This document shows, in pieces, positions 33,531-42,705 of a DNA stretch of 64,000 nt. A model generated the notes under the pieces. The model did no database searches and was not told the DNA's origin. It saw only the letters and a program-made list of their open reading frames with translations. The DNA is from Actinomadura rifamycini DSM 43936 (GTDB taxonomy: Bacteria; Actinomycetota; Actinomycetes; Streptosporangiales; Streptosporangiaceae): NCBI RefSeq assembly GCF_000425065.1, contig NZ_AULB01000011.1, forward strand, positions 1-64,000, written 5' to 3'. How positions within the stretch are numbered: the first letter of the stretch is position 1; every line of letters begins with the position of its first letter. The translations under genes were made by a program, and so were the position numbers.

Positions 33531-34301
33531 GTGCCGACTCCCGAACCGCTCACCCTCTACACCGCCGACCGCGTCCGCATCGACGCCGGGCACTTCCGGG
33601 GCCCGGACGGCCTCTGCTTCGTGCTCGCGCACGGGTTCACCTGCTCGTGGCGGCAGCCCGCGCTGCGGCGCATCGCCGGGGTCCTGAACCGCTTCGGGGG
33701 CGTCGTCGGCCTCGACTTCCGCGGCCACGGCGCGTCCGGGGGCCGCTCCACCGTGGGCGACCGCGAGGTCTTCGACCTCGAGGCGGCCGTCGGCGCCGCC
33801 CGCCGCCGCGGCTACGGGCGCATCGTCGTCACCGGGTTCTCCATGGGCGGCGCCATCGCGGTCCGGCACGCCGCCCTGCACGGCGGCGTCGACGCCGTCG
33901 TCTCCGTCAGCGCCCCCGCCCGCTGGTACTACCGCGGCACCGTCCCGATGCGGCGGGTCCACTGGGCCGTCGAGCGCCGCAGCGGCCGGCTCGCCGTCCG
34001 GCTCGCCCGCGGCACCCGCATCGCCCCCAGGGGCTGGGACCCCGTTCCCGAGGCCCCGCACGAGCTCGCCGGCCGCATCGCGCCCGTCCCGCTCCTGGTC
34101 GTCCACGGCGACGCGGACGCCTTTTTCCCGCTGGAGCACGCCCACCAGCTCTACGGGGCCGCCCGGGAGCCGCGCGAACTGTGGGTCGAGCCGTCCTTCG
34201 GGCACGCCGAGGTCGCCGCCACCCCCGACCTGATCACCCGCATCGCCCGGTGGGCCGTGGACGTCCGCCCCGGTCCGGTGACGGCCGAACCGGCACACTG
34301 A
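33531..34301 (+). CDS. alpha/beta hydrolase
   Basis: About 256 residues from GTG 33531 (ATG 33432 would add 33 residues). Alpha/beta-hydrolase features: oxyanion loop FVLAHGFTCSW, VVGLDFRGHGASGG, nucleophile elbow GFSMGG with Ser, acidic residue in VVHGDADAFFPLEHA and catalytic His in SFGHAEV. Monoacylglycerol-lipase or esterase-like; substrate unknown. The GGAGG at 33525-33529 is too close to GTG 33531, leaving the start uncertain. Confidence 0.88.
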   Translation: MPTPEPLTLYTADRVRIDAGHFRGPDGLCFVLAHGFTCSWRQPALRRIAGVLNRFGGVVGLDFRGHGASGGRSTVGDREVFDLEAAVGAARRRGYGRIVVTGFSMGGAIAVRHAALHGGVDAVVSVSAPARWYYRGTVPMRRVHWAVERRSGRLAVRLARGTRIAPRGWDPVPEAPHELAGRIAPVPLLVVHGDADAFFPLEHAHQLYGAAREPRELWVEPSFGHAEVAATPDLITRIARWAVDVRPGPVTAEPAH

Positions 34302-34451
34302 CGCCGCGCCCGCTCGCCATACCGTGAACGGGCGGAGCCAAGAACGCCTCCATATGCGACATACCGGGGCGAAAATGGGCGCCGAATCGAAGTTATCCAC
34401 AATTTCGCGAGCCCTTCCACGCCCCATCGCCGGGCGGGCAGCATCGTCTCC

Positions 34452-35330
34452 ATGAACGGCTTCACACTCACCTGGAAACGCGGCCCCGGAAACCTCGTCA
34501 CCCCCATCGGCCGGGACGTCTACTACGTCCCCGTCAAGGGAGCGTCGCTCGAGACGCGGGCCGCCATGCTCAGCAGCCTCCTCCCCGACGAGGTCCTGAT
34601 CGCCCGCCGCACGGCCGCCTAACTCTGGAGCCTCGACGTCTTACCCCCGGGCGTGCGCGAGGCCGACTGGCCCGTCGACCTCGTCGACCCGTCCGACCCC
34701 GAGACGCCCATGCCCGCCGAGCACACCGTGGAGAGAGAACATGTACGGCTCACCTCACCGGCCCGCACCGCCCTCGACTGCGCCCGCTGGCTGCCCCGCT
34801 GTGAGGCCGTCGCCGGCCTCGACCAGTTCCTCAGGCGCGGCGTCGAGGCCGCCGAGCTCAGGAAGATGGCCCGCACCCTCCCGGGCTACCGGGGCAACAC
34901 CCGGCTCGGCGAGGTCCTCCGCCTCGGCGACCGCGGATCCGCGTCACCCGGCGAGAGCTGGACCAAGGTCGCCGTCGTCGACGCCGGATTCCCCCGCCCG
35001 GCCTGCCAGGTCCCGGTCATGGGCCCCAACGACCGCATGCTCTACGTGGACCTCGGCTACGCGGATTTCCGCGTCGGCCTCGAATACGACGGCGAACGGC
35101 ACCACACCGGCGCGGCCGCGCGCACCCGCGACCGCCGACGCCGCAAATGGCTCGCAGAGGAGATGAAGTGGGAACTGATTCCCGTCACCCGCGATTTCCT
35201 GTCCCGTCCGGCCCCCTATTTGGAGGCGCTCCTGACCGCACTCCTGCACCGCGGTTGGACCCCGGACGACGCCACTTTGACCCGCATCACCGAACGCCTG
35301 CGCTCCCTCTCCCGCCCCCGCCGCTGCTGA
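34452..35330 (+). pseudogene. DUF559 (Vsr-like endonuclease fold) protein interrupted by an in-frame stop
   Basis: Reading from ATG 34452, 56 residues (ending DEVLIARRTAA) are followed by TAA at 34620-34622 and then, in the same frame, by LWSLDVLPPGVREADWPVDL and the rest of a 292-codon gene. The C-terminal half carries the DUF559/Vsr-like core YVDLGYADFRVGLEYDGERH. Intact relatives read straight through this point, so one nonsense codon breaks the gene. Either a real pseudogene or a base error. A fragment restarting downstream is possible but lacks the N-terminus. Confidence 0.75.
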
Positions 35331-35479
35331 CCCCGTTCCACCCTGCCTCGCCGACGACGTCCAAAGGCAGGCAACCGGACGAACAACCACCGCTGGTGAG
35401 CCGCCGACAGGAACCGGGTTCCGCGGCTCAGGAGGTTCGCCGGCCGACGCTCCGCGCGCAGCGGCGCCAGCGCCGCGGA

Positions 35480-35709
35480 CTAGGTGACGATCTCCTCCAG
35501 CATCCGGGTGAGGGGGCGGCGTGGTGCGGGGGCGGAGGCGCAGGCGCCCGGGTCGGTCGGGTCGGCCGGTTCCGTGACGGTGAAGTCGGTGAACATCGAC
35601 AGTGCGACCGGGCGGGCACGTCGGCGATCTTCAGCTCTCCCATGATCCGGCGCAGTTGCTCCACCGCACGGATGCCGCCGCCGGTGCCGTAGCCGACGAA
35701 CCCGGCCAT
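35480..35709 (-). pseudogene. decayed NAD(P)H-dependent FMN reductase fragment
   Basis: Minus-strand residues MAGFVGYGTGGGIRAVEQLR, then IMGELKIADVPA, match the C-terminal third of NADPH-dependent FMN reductases. After this the frame shifts by one base (near 35610), and the other frame continues with VALSMFTDFTVTEPADPTD and ends LTRMLEEIVT, stop at 35480. The N-terminal flavodoxin-like part is missing. Truncation plus frameshift mark it as a remnant. Confidence 0.7.
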
Positions 35710-35790
35710 CGTGGAGATTCCCGGTCGCCGCGCGTGTGCGAAGGGACGTGCAGCGCTCACAAGGCTCGTCCGAGATGCTCCGTAGTATTC

Positions 35791-35829
35791 GGCCGTCGGG
35801 GCCGTCGGGGCCGTTGGGGCCGGCGTCGG
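35791..35829. repeat. short 9-bp tandem repeat
   Basis: GGCCGTCGG twice (35791-35808), then GGCCGTTGG and a partial unit, just upstream of the GNAT gene leader. No function assigned. Confidence 0.6.
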
Positions 35830-35849
35830 ACCGAGGAGCGGAGTTTCAC

Positions 35850-36350
35850 ATGCGTCTTCGTGATGTCGAGCCGGGTGATGTCGACGCGTACGTCCGGATG
35901 CGGTGCGACCCGGTGATGATGGCCGAACTCGGCGGCCCGCTCGCGCGCGAGGGCATCGAGGAGAAGGTCCGCAGAGACGTGCAAGACGCGGCGTCGGATG
36001 CGGCCCGGATCAAAATGATCGTCCCGGACGGTTCCGGTGCCGTGGCCGGGACCGTGTCGCTGTGGTCGCACGAGAAGGACGGTGAGCGGCTGTCCGAGAT
36101 CGGCTGGATGGTGCTGCCGGAGTTCCAGGGCCGCGGGCTGGGCCGGCGGGCCGTCCGCATGCTGCTCGAACAGGAGCGGGACGAGGACCGCTGGGGCCTC
36201 GTGCACGCGTTCCCCGGCGTGACGAACGCCCCTTCGAACGGCATCTGCCGCTCGCTCGGCTTCACCCTGGTAGGGGAGCGGGACGTCCTCTTCGCCGGCA
36301 AGACCATCCGCTCGAACCACTGGATGATCGACCCGCGTTCGCTCCGCTGA
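35850..36350 (+). CDS. GNAT family N-acetyltransferase
   Basis: 166 residues from ATG 35850 with GGAG eight bases upstream. GNAT fold: MRLRDVEPGDVDAYVRMR, beta-strand IGWMVLPEFQGRGLGRRAVR with the acetyl-CoA pyrophosphate loop (Q/RxxGxG/A type), and GICRSLGFTLVGERDV. Acetylates an unknown amine. Stands alone between the decay zone and the MmcQ gene. Confidence 0.9.
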   Translation: MRLRDVEPGDVDAYVRMRCDPVMMAELGGPLAREGIEEKVRRDVQDAASDAARIKMIVPDGSGAVAGTVSLWSHEKDGERLSEIGWMVLPEFQGRGLGRRAVRMLLEQERDEDRWGLVHAFPGVTNAPSNGICRSLGFTLVGERDVLFAGKTIRSNHWMIDPRSLR

Positions 36351-36495
36351 CCCAAGCCGTACCCCTGGGCGTCGGGTATCGCGTCAAGTGTCGACGTCCG
36401 GCGCCGCGCCGCCGCAAGGCCGGCTCGGGACCGGAGTTCGGGCCCGCCTCACGTGTATCGAAGGGCGTACCCGGTGCGGCTCGGACCGGGTGAGG

Positions 36496-36858
36496 TCATC
36501 GCTCCGATGCTGAGCGGTGGTCGAGTTGGGCGGAGAGGCGTTTGGGGGCGATCAGGCTGTAGCTGTCTTCGATCAGCTCGGCCAGCTCGTCCCAGTCCTG
36601 GTCGACGTCCAGGCGTGCGCCCACCCAGCCCTTGGCGCCGACGTAGGGAGGCCGGTAGAAGCGTTCGGGGTTCTCGGCGATGAGCGCCTCCTGGACGCCC
36701 GGAGCGGCCTTGAACGTGATGGAGAGTTCGTCCTCGAACGTCATCACGAAGAGTTTGTCCCGCACTCGGAAGGAGGGCGCTGTGTGATCGCCGAAGGGCT
36801 TCTCGACCGCCTCCGGCAGCGACAGGCAGATCTCCCGCAGGCGCTCGAACGTGTCCAT
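36496..36858 (-). CDS. MmcQ/YjbR family protein
   Basis: 120 residues. LREICLSLPEAVEKPFGDHT, FRVRDKLFVMTF, SITFKAAPGVQEAL and YVGAKGWVGARLD are the family signature, a CyaY-like fold with DNA-binding-protein resemblance but no proven activity. ATG 36858 lies about 185 bp from the divergent oxidoreductase. Monocistronic. Confidence 0.92.
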   Translation of the reverse strand: MDTFERLREICLSLPEAVEKPFGDHTAPSFRVRDKLFVMTFEDELSITFKAAPGVQEALIAENPERFYRPPYVGAKGWVGARLDVDQDWDELAELIEDSYSLIAPKRLSAQLDHRSASER

Positions 36859-37044
36859 GGCTCCGTCCTTCCCCAGTGGTCGCGCGGAGGGAATCGTACG
36901 GCGCGGGTACGACAAACCGTTCCCGGCGCGCCCGCTGCCCGCTCGGAAAGAGTTCTTCCGTTTGACGGAACCTCGGCTGACGTGCGCGGTCGGCTCCCGA
37001 CATGGTCGTCGTGACCGAACGCCGTAGAACGCCGGAGGGGCCGA

Positions 37045-37983
37045 GTGGCCGCGGACAACGCCATCGAGACCGAGGTCGTCGTCGTCGAGAGGACGGACCT
37101 GGCCGACGGCATCGTGGGGCTGACCCTGCGGGCCGCGGACGGGGGAGCGCTGCCGCCGTGGCGCCCCGGTGCCCACATCGACGTGCTGCTCGAGGGCGAC
37201 CTCGTGCGGCAGTACTCGCTGTGCGGCGACCCGGCGGCCGGGACGTGGCGGTTGGGCGTCTTCAAGGAGGGGCCCGGCTCGACGTTCGTGCACGAACGCG
37301 TCCGGCCCGGAGACCGGCTGCGGACGCGCGGGCCGCGCAACAACTTCGCGCTCGAGGACGCGCCGCGGTACCTCTTCCTCGCGGGCGGTATCGGCATCAC
37401 GCCGATCCTGCCGATGGTCGCGGCGGCCGAGGCGGCGGGCGCGGACTGGCGGCTGGTGTACGGCGGGCGCAGGCTCTCCGCGATGGCGTTCCGCGACGAG
37501 CTGGCCCGCTACGGGGACCGCGTCGAGCTGCGGCCGCAGGACGAGTCCGGGCTGCCCGACCTGGACGCCGCCCTCGCCACGGTCGAACCGGGGACGCTCG
37601 TGTACTGCTGCGGCCCGGAGCCGATGGTCGCGGCCGTGGAGGAGCGCTGCGGGGAGCGGGCGCCCGGCGCCCTGCGCACCGAGCGGTTCGCCGCCCGCCC
37701 CGACACCGGTCGCCGGGAGGCGTTCGAGGTCGAGCTCGCCCAGAGCGGCAAGACGGTCGAGATTCCGGCGGGATGCTCCATCCTCGAAGCCGTCGAGAAG
37801 GCGGGTGTCGGCGTCCTCTCCTCGTGCCGCGAAGGGACCTGCGGCACCTGCGAGACGGTCGTCCTGGAGGGGGAGCCCGACCACCGCGACTCCGTCCTGA
37901 CCGATGCGGAGCGCGCGGACGGCGGCTTCATGATGATCTGCGTGTCCCGTTCCCGAGGCCCGCGCCTCGTCCTCGACCTCTGA
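37045..37983 (+). CDS. VanB-type (PDR) oxidoreductase: FMN/NAD domain plus [2Fe-2S] ferredoxin
   Basis: 312 residues from GTG 37045. The ferredoxin-reductase barrel has RQYSLCGDP (flavin), the NAD domain LFLAGGIGITPILPM and YCCGPEPMV, and the C-terminal plant-type ferredoxin has SSCREGTCGTCETVVLEG with a later Cys. It passes electrons from NAD(P)H to a Rieske oxygenase in phenoxybenzoate- or vanillate-type systems. No oxygenase gene lies next to it, so its partner is elsewhere or it serves the P450s in trans. Confidence 0.93.
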   Translation: MAADNAIETEVVVVERTDLADGIVGLTLRAADGGALPPWRPGAHIDVLLEGDLVRQYSLCGDPAAGTWRLGVFKEGPGSTFVHERVRPGDRLRTRGPRNNFALEDAPRYLFLAGGIGITPILPMVAAAEAAGADWRLVYGGRRLSAMAFRDELARYGDRVELRPQDESGLPDLDAALATVEPGTLVYCCGPEPMVAAVEERCGERAPGALRTERFAARPDTGRREAFEVELAQSGKTVEIPAGCSILEAVEKAGVGVLSSCREGTCGTCETVVLEGEPDHRDSVLTDAERADGGFMMICVSRSRGPRLVLDL

Positions 37984-38214
37984 CCCGCGCCCGTACCCCG
38001 CACCCGCTCACCCCACCGACTCGAGCCCCGTCTTGGGCCTCATCCGCCGGAACGGGCATGTCGCCCCGTAACCGCTACCTGTGCCCTCGTGGCGCCGCCG
38101 CCCCTGTTCCGGACGCCGCCGTCTGTTGGCCCCGCGTTGTCGGTTCGTCGGCTCGCTTTCCGCCGATGGTCGGCGGTCTCGGGCCGTCGGGTCGTGGGTC
38201 GGGGGGGACGGGGG

Positions 38215-39201
38215 TCAGGTGGGGAGGGCGAAGAGGGCGGTGGCGTTGGCGCCCAGGACGGCGTCGCGGGCGGGGACCTCGGGGAGGGCGGCGCGGATCC
38301 GGGCCACGGGGTCGTCGACGCCCATGTCGAACGGGTGGTCGGAGCCCATGACGACCTGGGAGGCGCCGACGGCGTCGATGAGGGCGCGCAGCGCGGACGG
38401 TTCGTAGACCAGGGAGTCGAACCACATGCGGCGCAGGTAGGTGCTCGGTGGGTCGGCGCACTCGCGGGCCTCGGGGCGCACCGCGTGGCCATGGTCGGCG
38501 CGGCCCAGGTAGGTGGGCAGGTAGCCGCCGCCGTGGGCGGCGAGGACCTTCAGCGCGGGGTGGCGGTCGAGGACGCCGGAGAAGACCAGGTGCGAGAGGG
38601 CGACGGCGTTCTCGACGGGTTGCCCGACAATGTTCGACAGGTAGAAGCGGTCGAGGCGTTCGTCGAGGGTGCAGCCGAAGGGGTGGACGAAGACGACGGC
38701 GCCGTGCGCTTCGGCGCGGGACCAGAACGGTGCGAGCGCGGGGTCGGAGAGTTCGCGGCCCGGGGCGTGCGAGGAGATCTCGACGCCTTTGAGGCCGAGC
38801 GCCGCCGCGTGGTCGAGGGCTTCGACGGCCAGGCCCGGGTGCTGCAGGGGGACGAGGCCGAGGCCGTGGAGGCGGTCGGAGGCGGCGCAGTGCGCGGCGG
38901 TGCCCTCGTTGGCGAGGCGGTAGACCTCGCGGGCGAGGTCGCGGTCGGCCCAGTAGTGGTAGTGGGACGGGGACGGGCTGACGATCTGGACGTCGACGCC
39001 GGCGGCGTCCATGTCCGCGAGGCGCGCGTCGACCCGGGTGAGGCGGTGGAGGCGTTCGCCGATCATGGCGCCGCTCGCCCGCAGGGACGCGGGGCCGTTG
39101 CGGCGGGCGTCCAGGGCCCGGTGCTCGGCGTGGCCGGGCCGGTCGGCGACCGCCGCGTCGACGGCGGGAAGGAGGACATGGGCGTGGACGTCGATGTTCA
39201 T
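38215..39201 (-). CDS. metal-dependent amidohydrolase (ACMSD-like decarboxylase family)
   Basis: 328 residues. Amidohydrolase_2 barrel: the metal motif IDVHAHVLLP, VFVHPFG, the HGGGYLPTYLGRADHGH loop and VVMGSDHPFDMG. The family includes aminocarboxymuconate-semialdehyde and o-pyrocatechuate-type decarboxylases. It overlaps the cyclase stop (ATGA) and closes the FAH-cyclase-amidohydrolase operon, probably an aromatic-ring or ring-cleavage pathway. The 38001-38214 gap after it holds nothing recognisable. Confidence 0.9.
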   Translation of the reverse strand: MNIDVHAHVLLPAVDAAVADRPGHAEHRALDARRNGPASLRASGAMIGERLHRLTRVDARLADMDAAGVDVQIVSPSPSHYHYWADRDLAREVYRLANEGTAAHCAASDRLHGLGLVPLQHPGLAVEALDHAAALGLKGVEISSHAPGRELSDPALAPFWSRAEAHGAVVFVHPFGCTLDERLDRFYLSNIVGQPVENAVALSHLVFSGVLDRHPALKVLAAHGGGYLPTYLGRADHGHAVRPEARECADPPSTYLRRMWFDSLVYEPSALRALIDAVGASQVVMGSDHPFDMGVDDPVARIRAALPEVPARDAVLGANATALFALPT

Positions 39202-40154
39202 TTGACCGCGATCGGGTTGACGGGGGCGCCGACGGCGCCGGTGACGGGGATGGGCCCGGCGGTGAGCCAGAACTCGTGGACGCCGTCGGACGCGCAGTCG
39301 GCGGCGAGCGCGTCGAGGTCCCAGAGTTCGCCGATGAGGAGGCCCATGTTGGGGATGGCGACCTGGTGCAGCGGCTGGAACGCGTCGTCGAATTCGTTGG
39401 GGCGCACCTCGAAGCCCCAGGTGTCGGTGGCGATCGCGGCGATCTCGGTCCGGTGCAGCCAGGACGCGGTGGTGAACGACAGGCCGGGCGCGGGGCCGCC
39501 CGCGTAGTCGCCCCAGCCGTCGCGGCGCGCGCGGGTGAGGTGGCCGGTGCGGACGCAGACGATGTCGCCGCGCCCGACGGCGACGCCGTGCGCGTCGATC
39601 GTGGCGCGGAGGTGCTCCTCGGTGATGGCGAAGCCGTCGGGGAGCTCGCCGCCGCCGACGACGCGGCCGACGTCGAGCAGGACGCCGCGTCCGGCGACGG
39701 GCGCGGCCATGTGCTCGATGCCGGTGACCAGGTCGCCTTCGGAGGTGACGACCTTCTCGGCGGGGCGGCCGTTCCAGGCGCGGCCGTGGTCGAAGATGTG
39801 GCCGAGTCCGTCCCACTGGGTGGAGCACTGCAGCGGCATCGACACGACGTCGTCGGCGCCGCCGATTCCGTGCGGGAAGCCCTGGTTGCCGAGGGCGGCG
39901 TCGGTGCCGGTGTCGAGCATGGTGTGCACCGGGTTGGTGCGGCGCCGCCAGCCCTTCTGCGGGCCGTTCATGTCGAACCGCTGGGAGAGGGAGAACGACG
40001 CGCCGCGGCGGACGAGCGCGGCGCCTTCGCGGCGCTTGGCCTCGTCGATGAAGTTGACGGTGCCGAGCACGTCGTCGTCGCCCCAGCGTCCCCAGTTGGA
40101 GCAGGCGGCGGCGGCCGCGGCGATGGCGCCCTCGGGGTCGGTGCGGTCGAGCAT
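39198..40154 (-). CDS. cyclase family protein (kynurenine-formamidase-like)
   Basis: 318 residues with the Cyclase (PF04199-type) metal motif: STQWDGLGHIFDHGRAWNG carries the H/D ligand set, and TGIEHMAAPVAGRGVLLDV and VCVRTGHLTRAR follow. Hydrolyses a lactone-, formamide- or cyclic amide-type bond. Middle gene of the operon; its start overlaps the FAH gene stop. Confidence 0.9.
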   Translation of the reverse strand: MLDRTDPEGAIAAAAAACSNWGRWGDDDVLGTVNFIDEAKRREGAALVRRGASFSLSQRFDMNGPQKGWRRRTNPVHTMLDTGTDAALGNQGFPHGIGGADDVVSMPLQCSTQWDGLGHIFDHGRAWNGRPAEKVVTSEGDLVTGIEHMAAPVAGRGVLLDVGRVVGGGELPDGFAITEEHLRATIDAHGVAVGRGDIVCVRTGHLTRARRDGWGDYAGGPAPGLSFTTASWLHRTEIAAIATDTWGFEVRPNEFDDAFQPLHQVAIPNMGLLIGELWDLDALAADCASDGVHEFWLTAGPIPVTGAVGAPVNPIAVK

Positions 40155-41128
40155 CACGCCTCCTCGGCGACGCAGCGGTTGCGCTGGGCGCCCAGCCCGG
40201 TGATCGTTCCTTCCATGACGTCGCCGGGGCGCAGCAGCCGGCCCCAGTGCTTGCCGTTCCCGGCGGGGCTGCCGGTGAGGACGAGGTCGCCGGGCAGCAG
40301 CCGGGCGGTCTCGGACGCGTGCGCCACCAGCCGGGCCACATCGAAGATCATGTCGGCGGTCGACTCGTCCTGCATGACGTCGCCGTTCAGGCGGAGCGTC
40401 ACCCGGAGGTCGGCGGGGTCGACGAACTCGGCGGGGACGAGGTACGGACCGAGGGGCGTGAACGTCGGGGCGTTCTTCGCGCGGAGCCAGTCGGTGCCGA
40501 TCTCGGGCATGTCGCGGCGGAAGACGAGCTCGCGGGCCGTCACGTCGTTCGCGATCGTGTACCCGGCGACGTGCGCGAGCGCCTCGGACGCGGGCACCCG
40601 GTAGGCGGGGCGGCCGATGACGGCGGCGAGTTCGAGTTCCCAGTCGGGTTCGGCGCACCAGGACGGGATCACCACGTCGTCGTAGGGACCGGTGACGGAC
40701 GACGGCAGGCCGATGAACGCGTACGGCTCGTCCTCGGCGGCGCGCCGGTCCATCATCGCGGCGGTCTCGGCGCGGACCCGCTCGGCGGGGCGCCCGCCCT
40801 CCGGTTCGTGCGCGACGGCGAGGTCGATGACGTGCGTGCGGTAGTTCGCGCCCGACTGGACGATCTGCCGGGGTTCGACGGGCGCGTGGACGCGCAGGCC
40901 GTCCAGCGGCAGGCGGTCGCCGTCGGCGGCGCGCAGCAGCGGCAGCGCGTCGTCCCAGCGGTCCAGCAGGTCCCGGACGGTCCCGTGGGCGGCGAGCCCG
41001 GGGACGGTGCGCAGGTCGACGACCCCGTCGCCGGTGACCAGCCCCGGGAACACGGGGCCGTCCCCGGCGGAGAACGAGCCGACCGCGAACCGGCCGGCGG
41101 GCCACTTTTCGGCGAGTGTGCTTTCCAC
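40154..41128 (-). CDS. fumarylacetoacetate hydrolase (FAH) family protein
   Basis: 324 residues from GTG 41128 with AGGAGGG upstream. FAH core: QSGANYRTHVIDL, then PDWELELAAVIGRPAYRV with the metal Glu residues, GYTIANDVTARE, KNAPTFTPLGPYLVP and DLVLTGSPAGNG. Acts on 2-oxo-3-enoate or acylpyruvate-like ring-cleavage products. First gene of the operon, divergent from the LysR gene, with a 24-bp palindrome between. Confidence 0.92.
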   Translation of the reverse strand: MESTLAEKWPAGRFAVGSFSAGDGPVFPGLVTGDGVVDLRTVPGLAAHGTVRDLLDRWDDALPLLRAADGDRLPLDGLRVHAPVEPRQIVQSGANYRTHVIDLAVAHEPEGGRPAERVRAETAAMMDRRAAEDEPYAFIGLPSSVTGPYDDVVIPSWCAEPDWELELAAVIGRPAYRVPASEALAHVAGYTIANDVTARELVFRRDMPEIGTDWLRAKNAPTFTPLGPYLVPAEFVDPADLRVTLRLNGDVMQDESTADMIFDVARLVAHASETARLLPGDLVLTGSPAGNGKHWGRLLRPGDVMEGTITGLGAQRNRCVAEEA

Positions 41129-41173
41129 GGCGTCCCTCCTAGCGATGCCATTAACCTTGGAGCACCAGGGGAG

Positions 41174-41197
41174 ATCTGGGAAATCGATTCCCCAGAT
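41174..41197. promoter_or_regulatory. 24-bp near-perfect palindrome, likely LysR operator
   Basis: Arms ATCTGGG (41174-41180) and CCCAGAT (41191-41197) flank AAATCGATTC; only one symmetric position pair in 24 bp is mismatched. It lies between the divergent FAH operon start (41128) and the LysR start (41234), the classic place for a LysR recognition site controlling both. Confidence 0.75.
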
Positions 41198-41233
41198 GCC
41201 CGGCATCCATGGAGTGAATGGAGGCGTCCCGCC

Positions 41234-42148
41234 GTGAACCTGGCCAGCCTCGACCTGAATCTGCTGGTGGCGCTGCGCGCCCTCCTGGAGGAGCGCAACG
41301 TCACCCGGGCGGGGCGGCGCATCGGGCTGAGCCAGCCCGCGACCAGCGCCGCGCTCGCCCGGCTGCGCCGCCACTTCGGCGACGAGCTGCTGGTCCGGAA
41401 CGGCAACGGCTACGACCCGACGCCGCTCGGCGCGGCCCTGGAGGCGCCCGCGGCCAACGCGTGCGTGCTGCTGGAGCGGCTGTTCACCAGCCGCGCCGAG
41501 TTCGATCCCGCGTCCGAGCGCCGGGAGTTCACGATCATGGCGTCCGACTACGCGGTGGCGGTGTTCGGTGCCGCGCTGGCGCGCGCCGTGCACGCCGCGG
41601 CGCCCGGGGTGCGGCTGACGTTCCGGCAGGTCGGCCCGGAGATCGGCGACAACACCGACGCGCTGCTCAGCGCGGTGGACGGCGTGCTCATGCCGCACGG
41701 CGTGATCAGCGGTTTCCCCACCGTCGAGCTGTACCGGGACGAGTGGGTGTGCCTCGTCGCCGCCGACCATCCCGAGATCGGCGACGAGCTGACCCTGGAC
41801 GACCTCGCGCGCCTGCCGTGGGTCGTGTACCAGCGCCCCCACGACGCGCCGGCGGCGCGGCAGCTCGGCATGCTCGGCCTGGAACCGCGGGTGGAGGTGT
41901 CGGTGCAGAGCTTCCAGCTGATGCCGTCGCTCGTCGCGGGGACCCGCCGGCTCGCGCTGATCCAGCGCCGGCTCGCCGAGCTCCTCGCGCCGGTCGCCGC
42001 CGTCCGCGCGCTGCCGTGCCCGTTCGAGGCGGTGCCCGTCCAGGAGGCGCTGTGGTGGCACCCCGTGCACACGCACGACGCCGCGCACGTCTGGCTGCGC
42101 GGTCTCGCCGCCCGGACGGCCGCCGCGTTCACCGGCGGATCGGCGTGA
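41234..42148 (+). CDS. LysR-family transcriptional regulator
   Basis: 304 residues from GTG 41234, GGAGG nine bases upstream. The N-terminal HTH reads LDLNLLVALRALLEERNVTR and GLSQPATSAALARLRRHFGD, followed by the periplasmic-binding-protein-like effector domain. NahR/NodD/PcpR-like subgroup by the opening residues, which usually senses aromatics. Likely activator of the divergent FAH-cyclase-amidohydrolase operon. Confidence 0.93.
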   Translation: MNLASLDLNLLVALRALLEERNVTRAGRRIGLSQPATSAALARLRRHFGDELLVRNGNGYDPTPLGAALEAPAANACVLLERLFTSRAEFDPASERREFTIMASDYAVAVFGAALARAVHAAAPGVRLTFRQVGPEIGDNTDALLSAVDGVLMPHGVISGFPTVELYRDEWVCLVAADHPEIGDELTLDDLARLPWVVYQRPHDAPAARQLGMLGLEPRVEVSVQSFQLMPSLVAGTRRLALIQRRLAELLAPVAAVRALPCPFEAVPVQEALWWHPVHTHDAAHVWLRGLAARTAAAFTGGSA

Positions 42149-42217
42149 CCGAACCGGTTTCGGGACGTTCTCAGCGGCGAACCCCCGGAGAGGGACGCGC
42201 GTCGCGAGGGGGAACCG

Positions 42218-42697
42218 ATGGAGACCGAGATGATCGTCGAGATTCCGCGGGGGTCGCGGAACAAGTACGAGATGGATCACCGGCTCGGGCGGATCCGGTT
42301 GGACCGCATGCTGTTCACCTCCACGCAGTACCCGGTGGACTACGGCTACATCCCCGGCACGGTGGCGAAGGACGGCGACCCCCTCGACATCATGGTGCTG
42401 CTGGAGGAGCCGACCTTCCCCGGTTGCCAGGTGACCGTCCGCAGCATCGGCGTCTTCTGGATGCTGGACGAGAAGGGGCCGGACGCGAAGATCCTCGGCG
42501 TCCCGGCCCGGGACGTCCGCTACGAGGGCATCCGCGACCTGCGGGACGTGCACGCGCACACCCTCGACGAGATCGGCCACTTCTTCGACATCTACAAGAG
42601 CCTCGAACCGGGCAAGAGTTCCGACGTCCGCGGCTGGCAGGACCGGGAGGTCGCCGACAAGGAGATCGCCGACTCCCTCGCGCGCGCCCGCGGCTGA
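42218..42697 (+). CDS. ppa: inorganic pyrophosphatase (family I)
   Basis: 159 residues. Signature DPLDIMVLLEEP (Asp metal ligands) together with EIPRGSRNKYEMDHRLGRIR, YGYIPGTVAKDGDP and the late DEIGHFFDIYKSLEPGK. Hydrolyses PPi to two phosphates in the cytosol, driving nucleotide and acyl-adenylate reactions. Complete length for the bacterial enzyme. Confidence 0.97.
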   Translation: METEMIVEIPRGSRNKYEMDHRLGRIRLDRMLFTSTQYPVDYGYIPGTVAKDGDPLDIMVLLEEPTFPGCQVTVRSIGVFWMLDEKGPDAKILGVPARDVRYEGIRDLRDVHAHTLDEIGHFFDIYKSLEPGKSSDVRGWQDREVADKEIADSLARARG

Positions 42698-42705
42698 CCG
42701 GCGGC

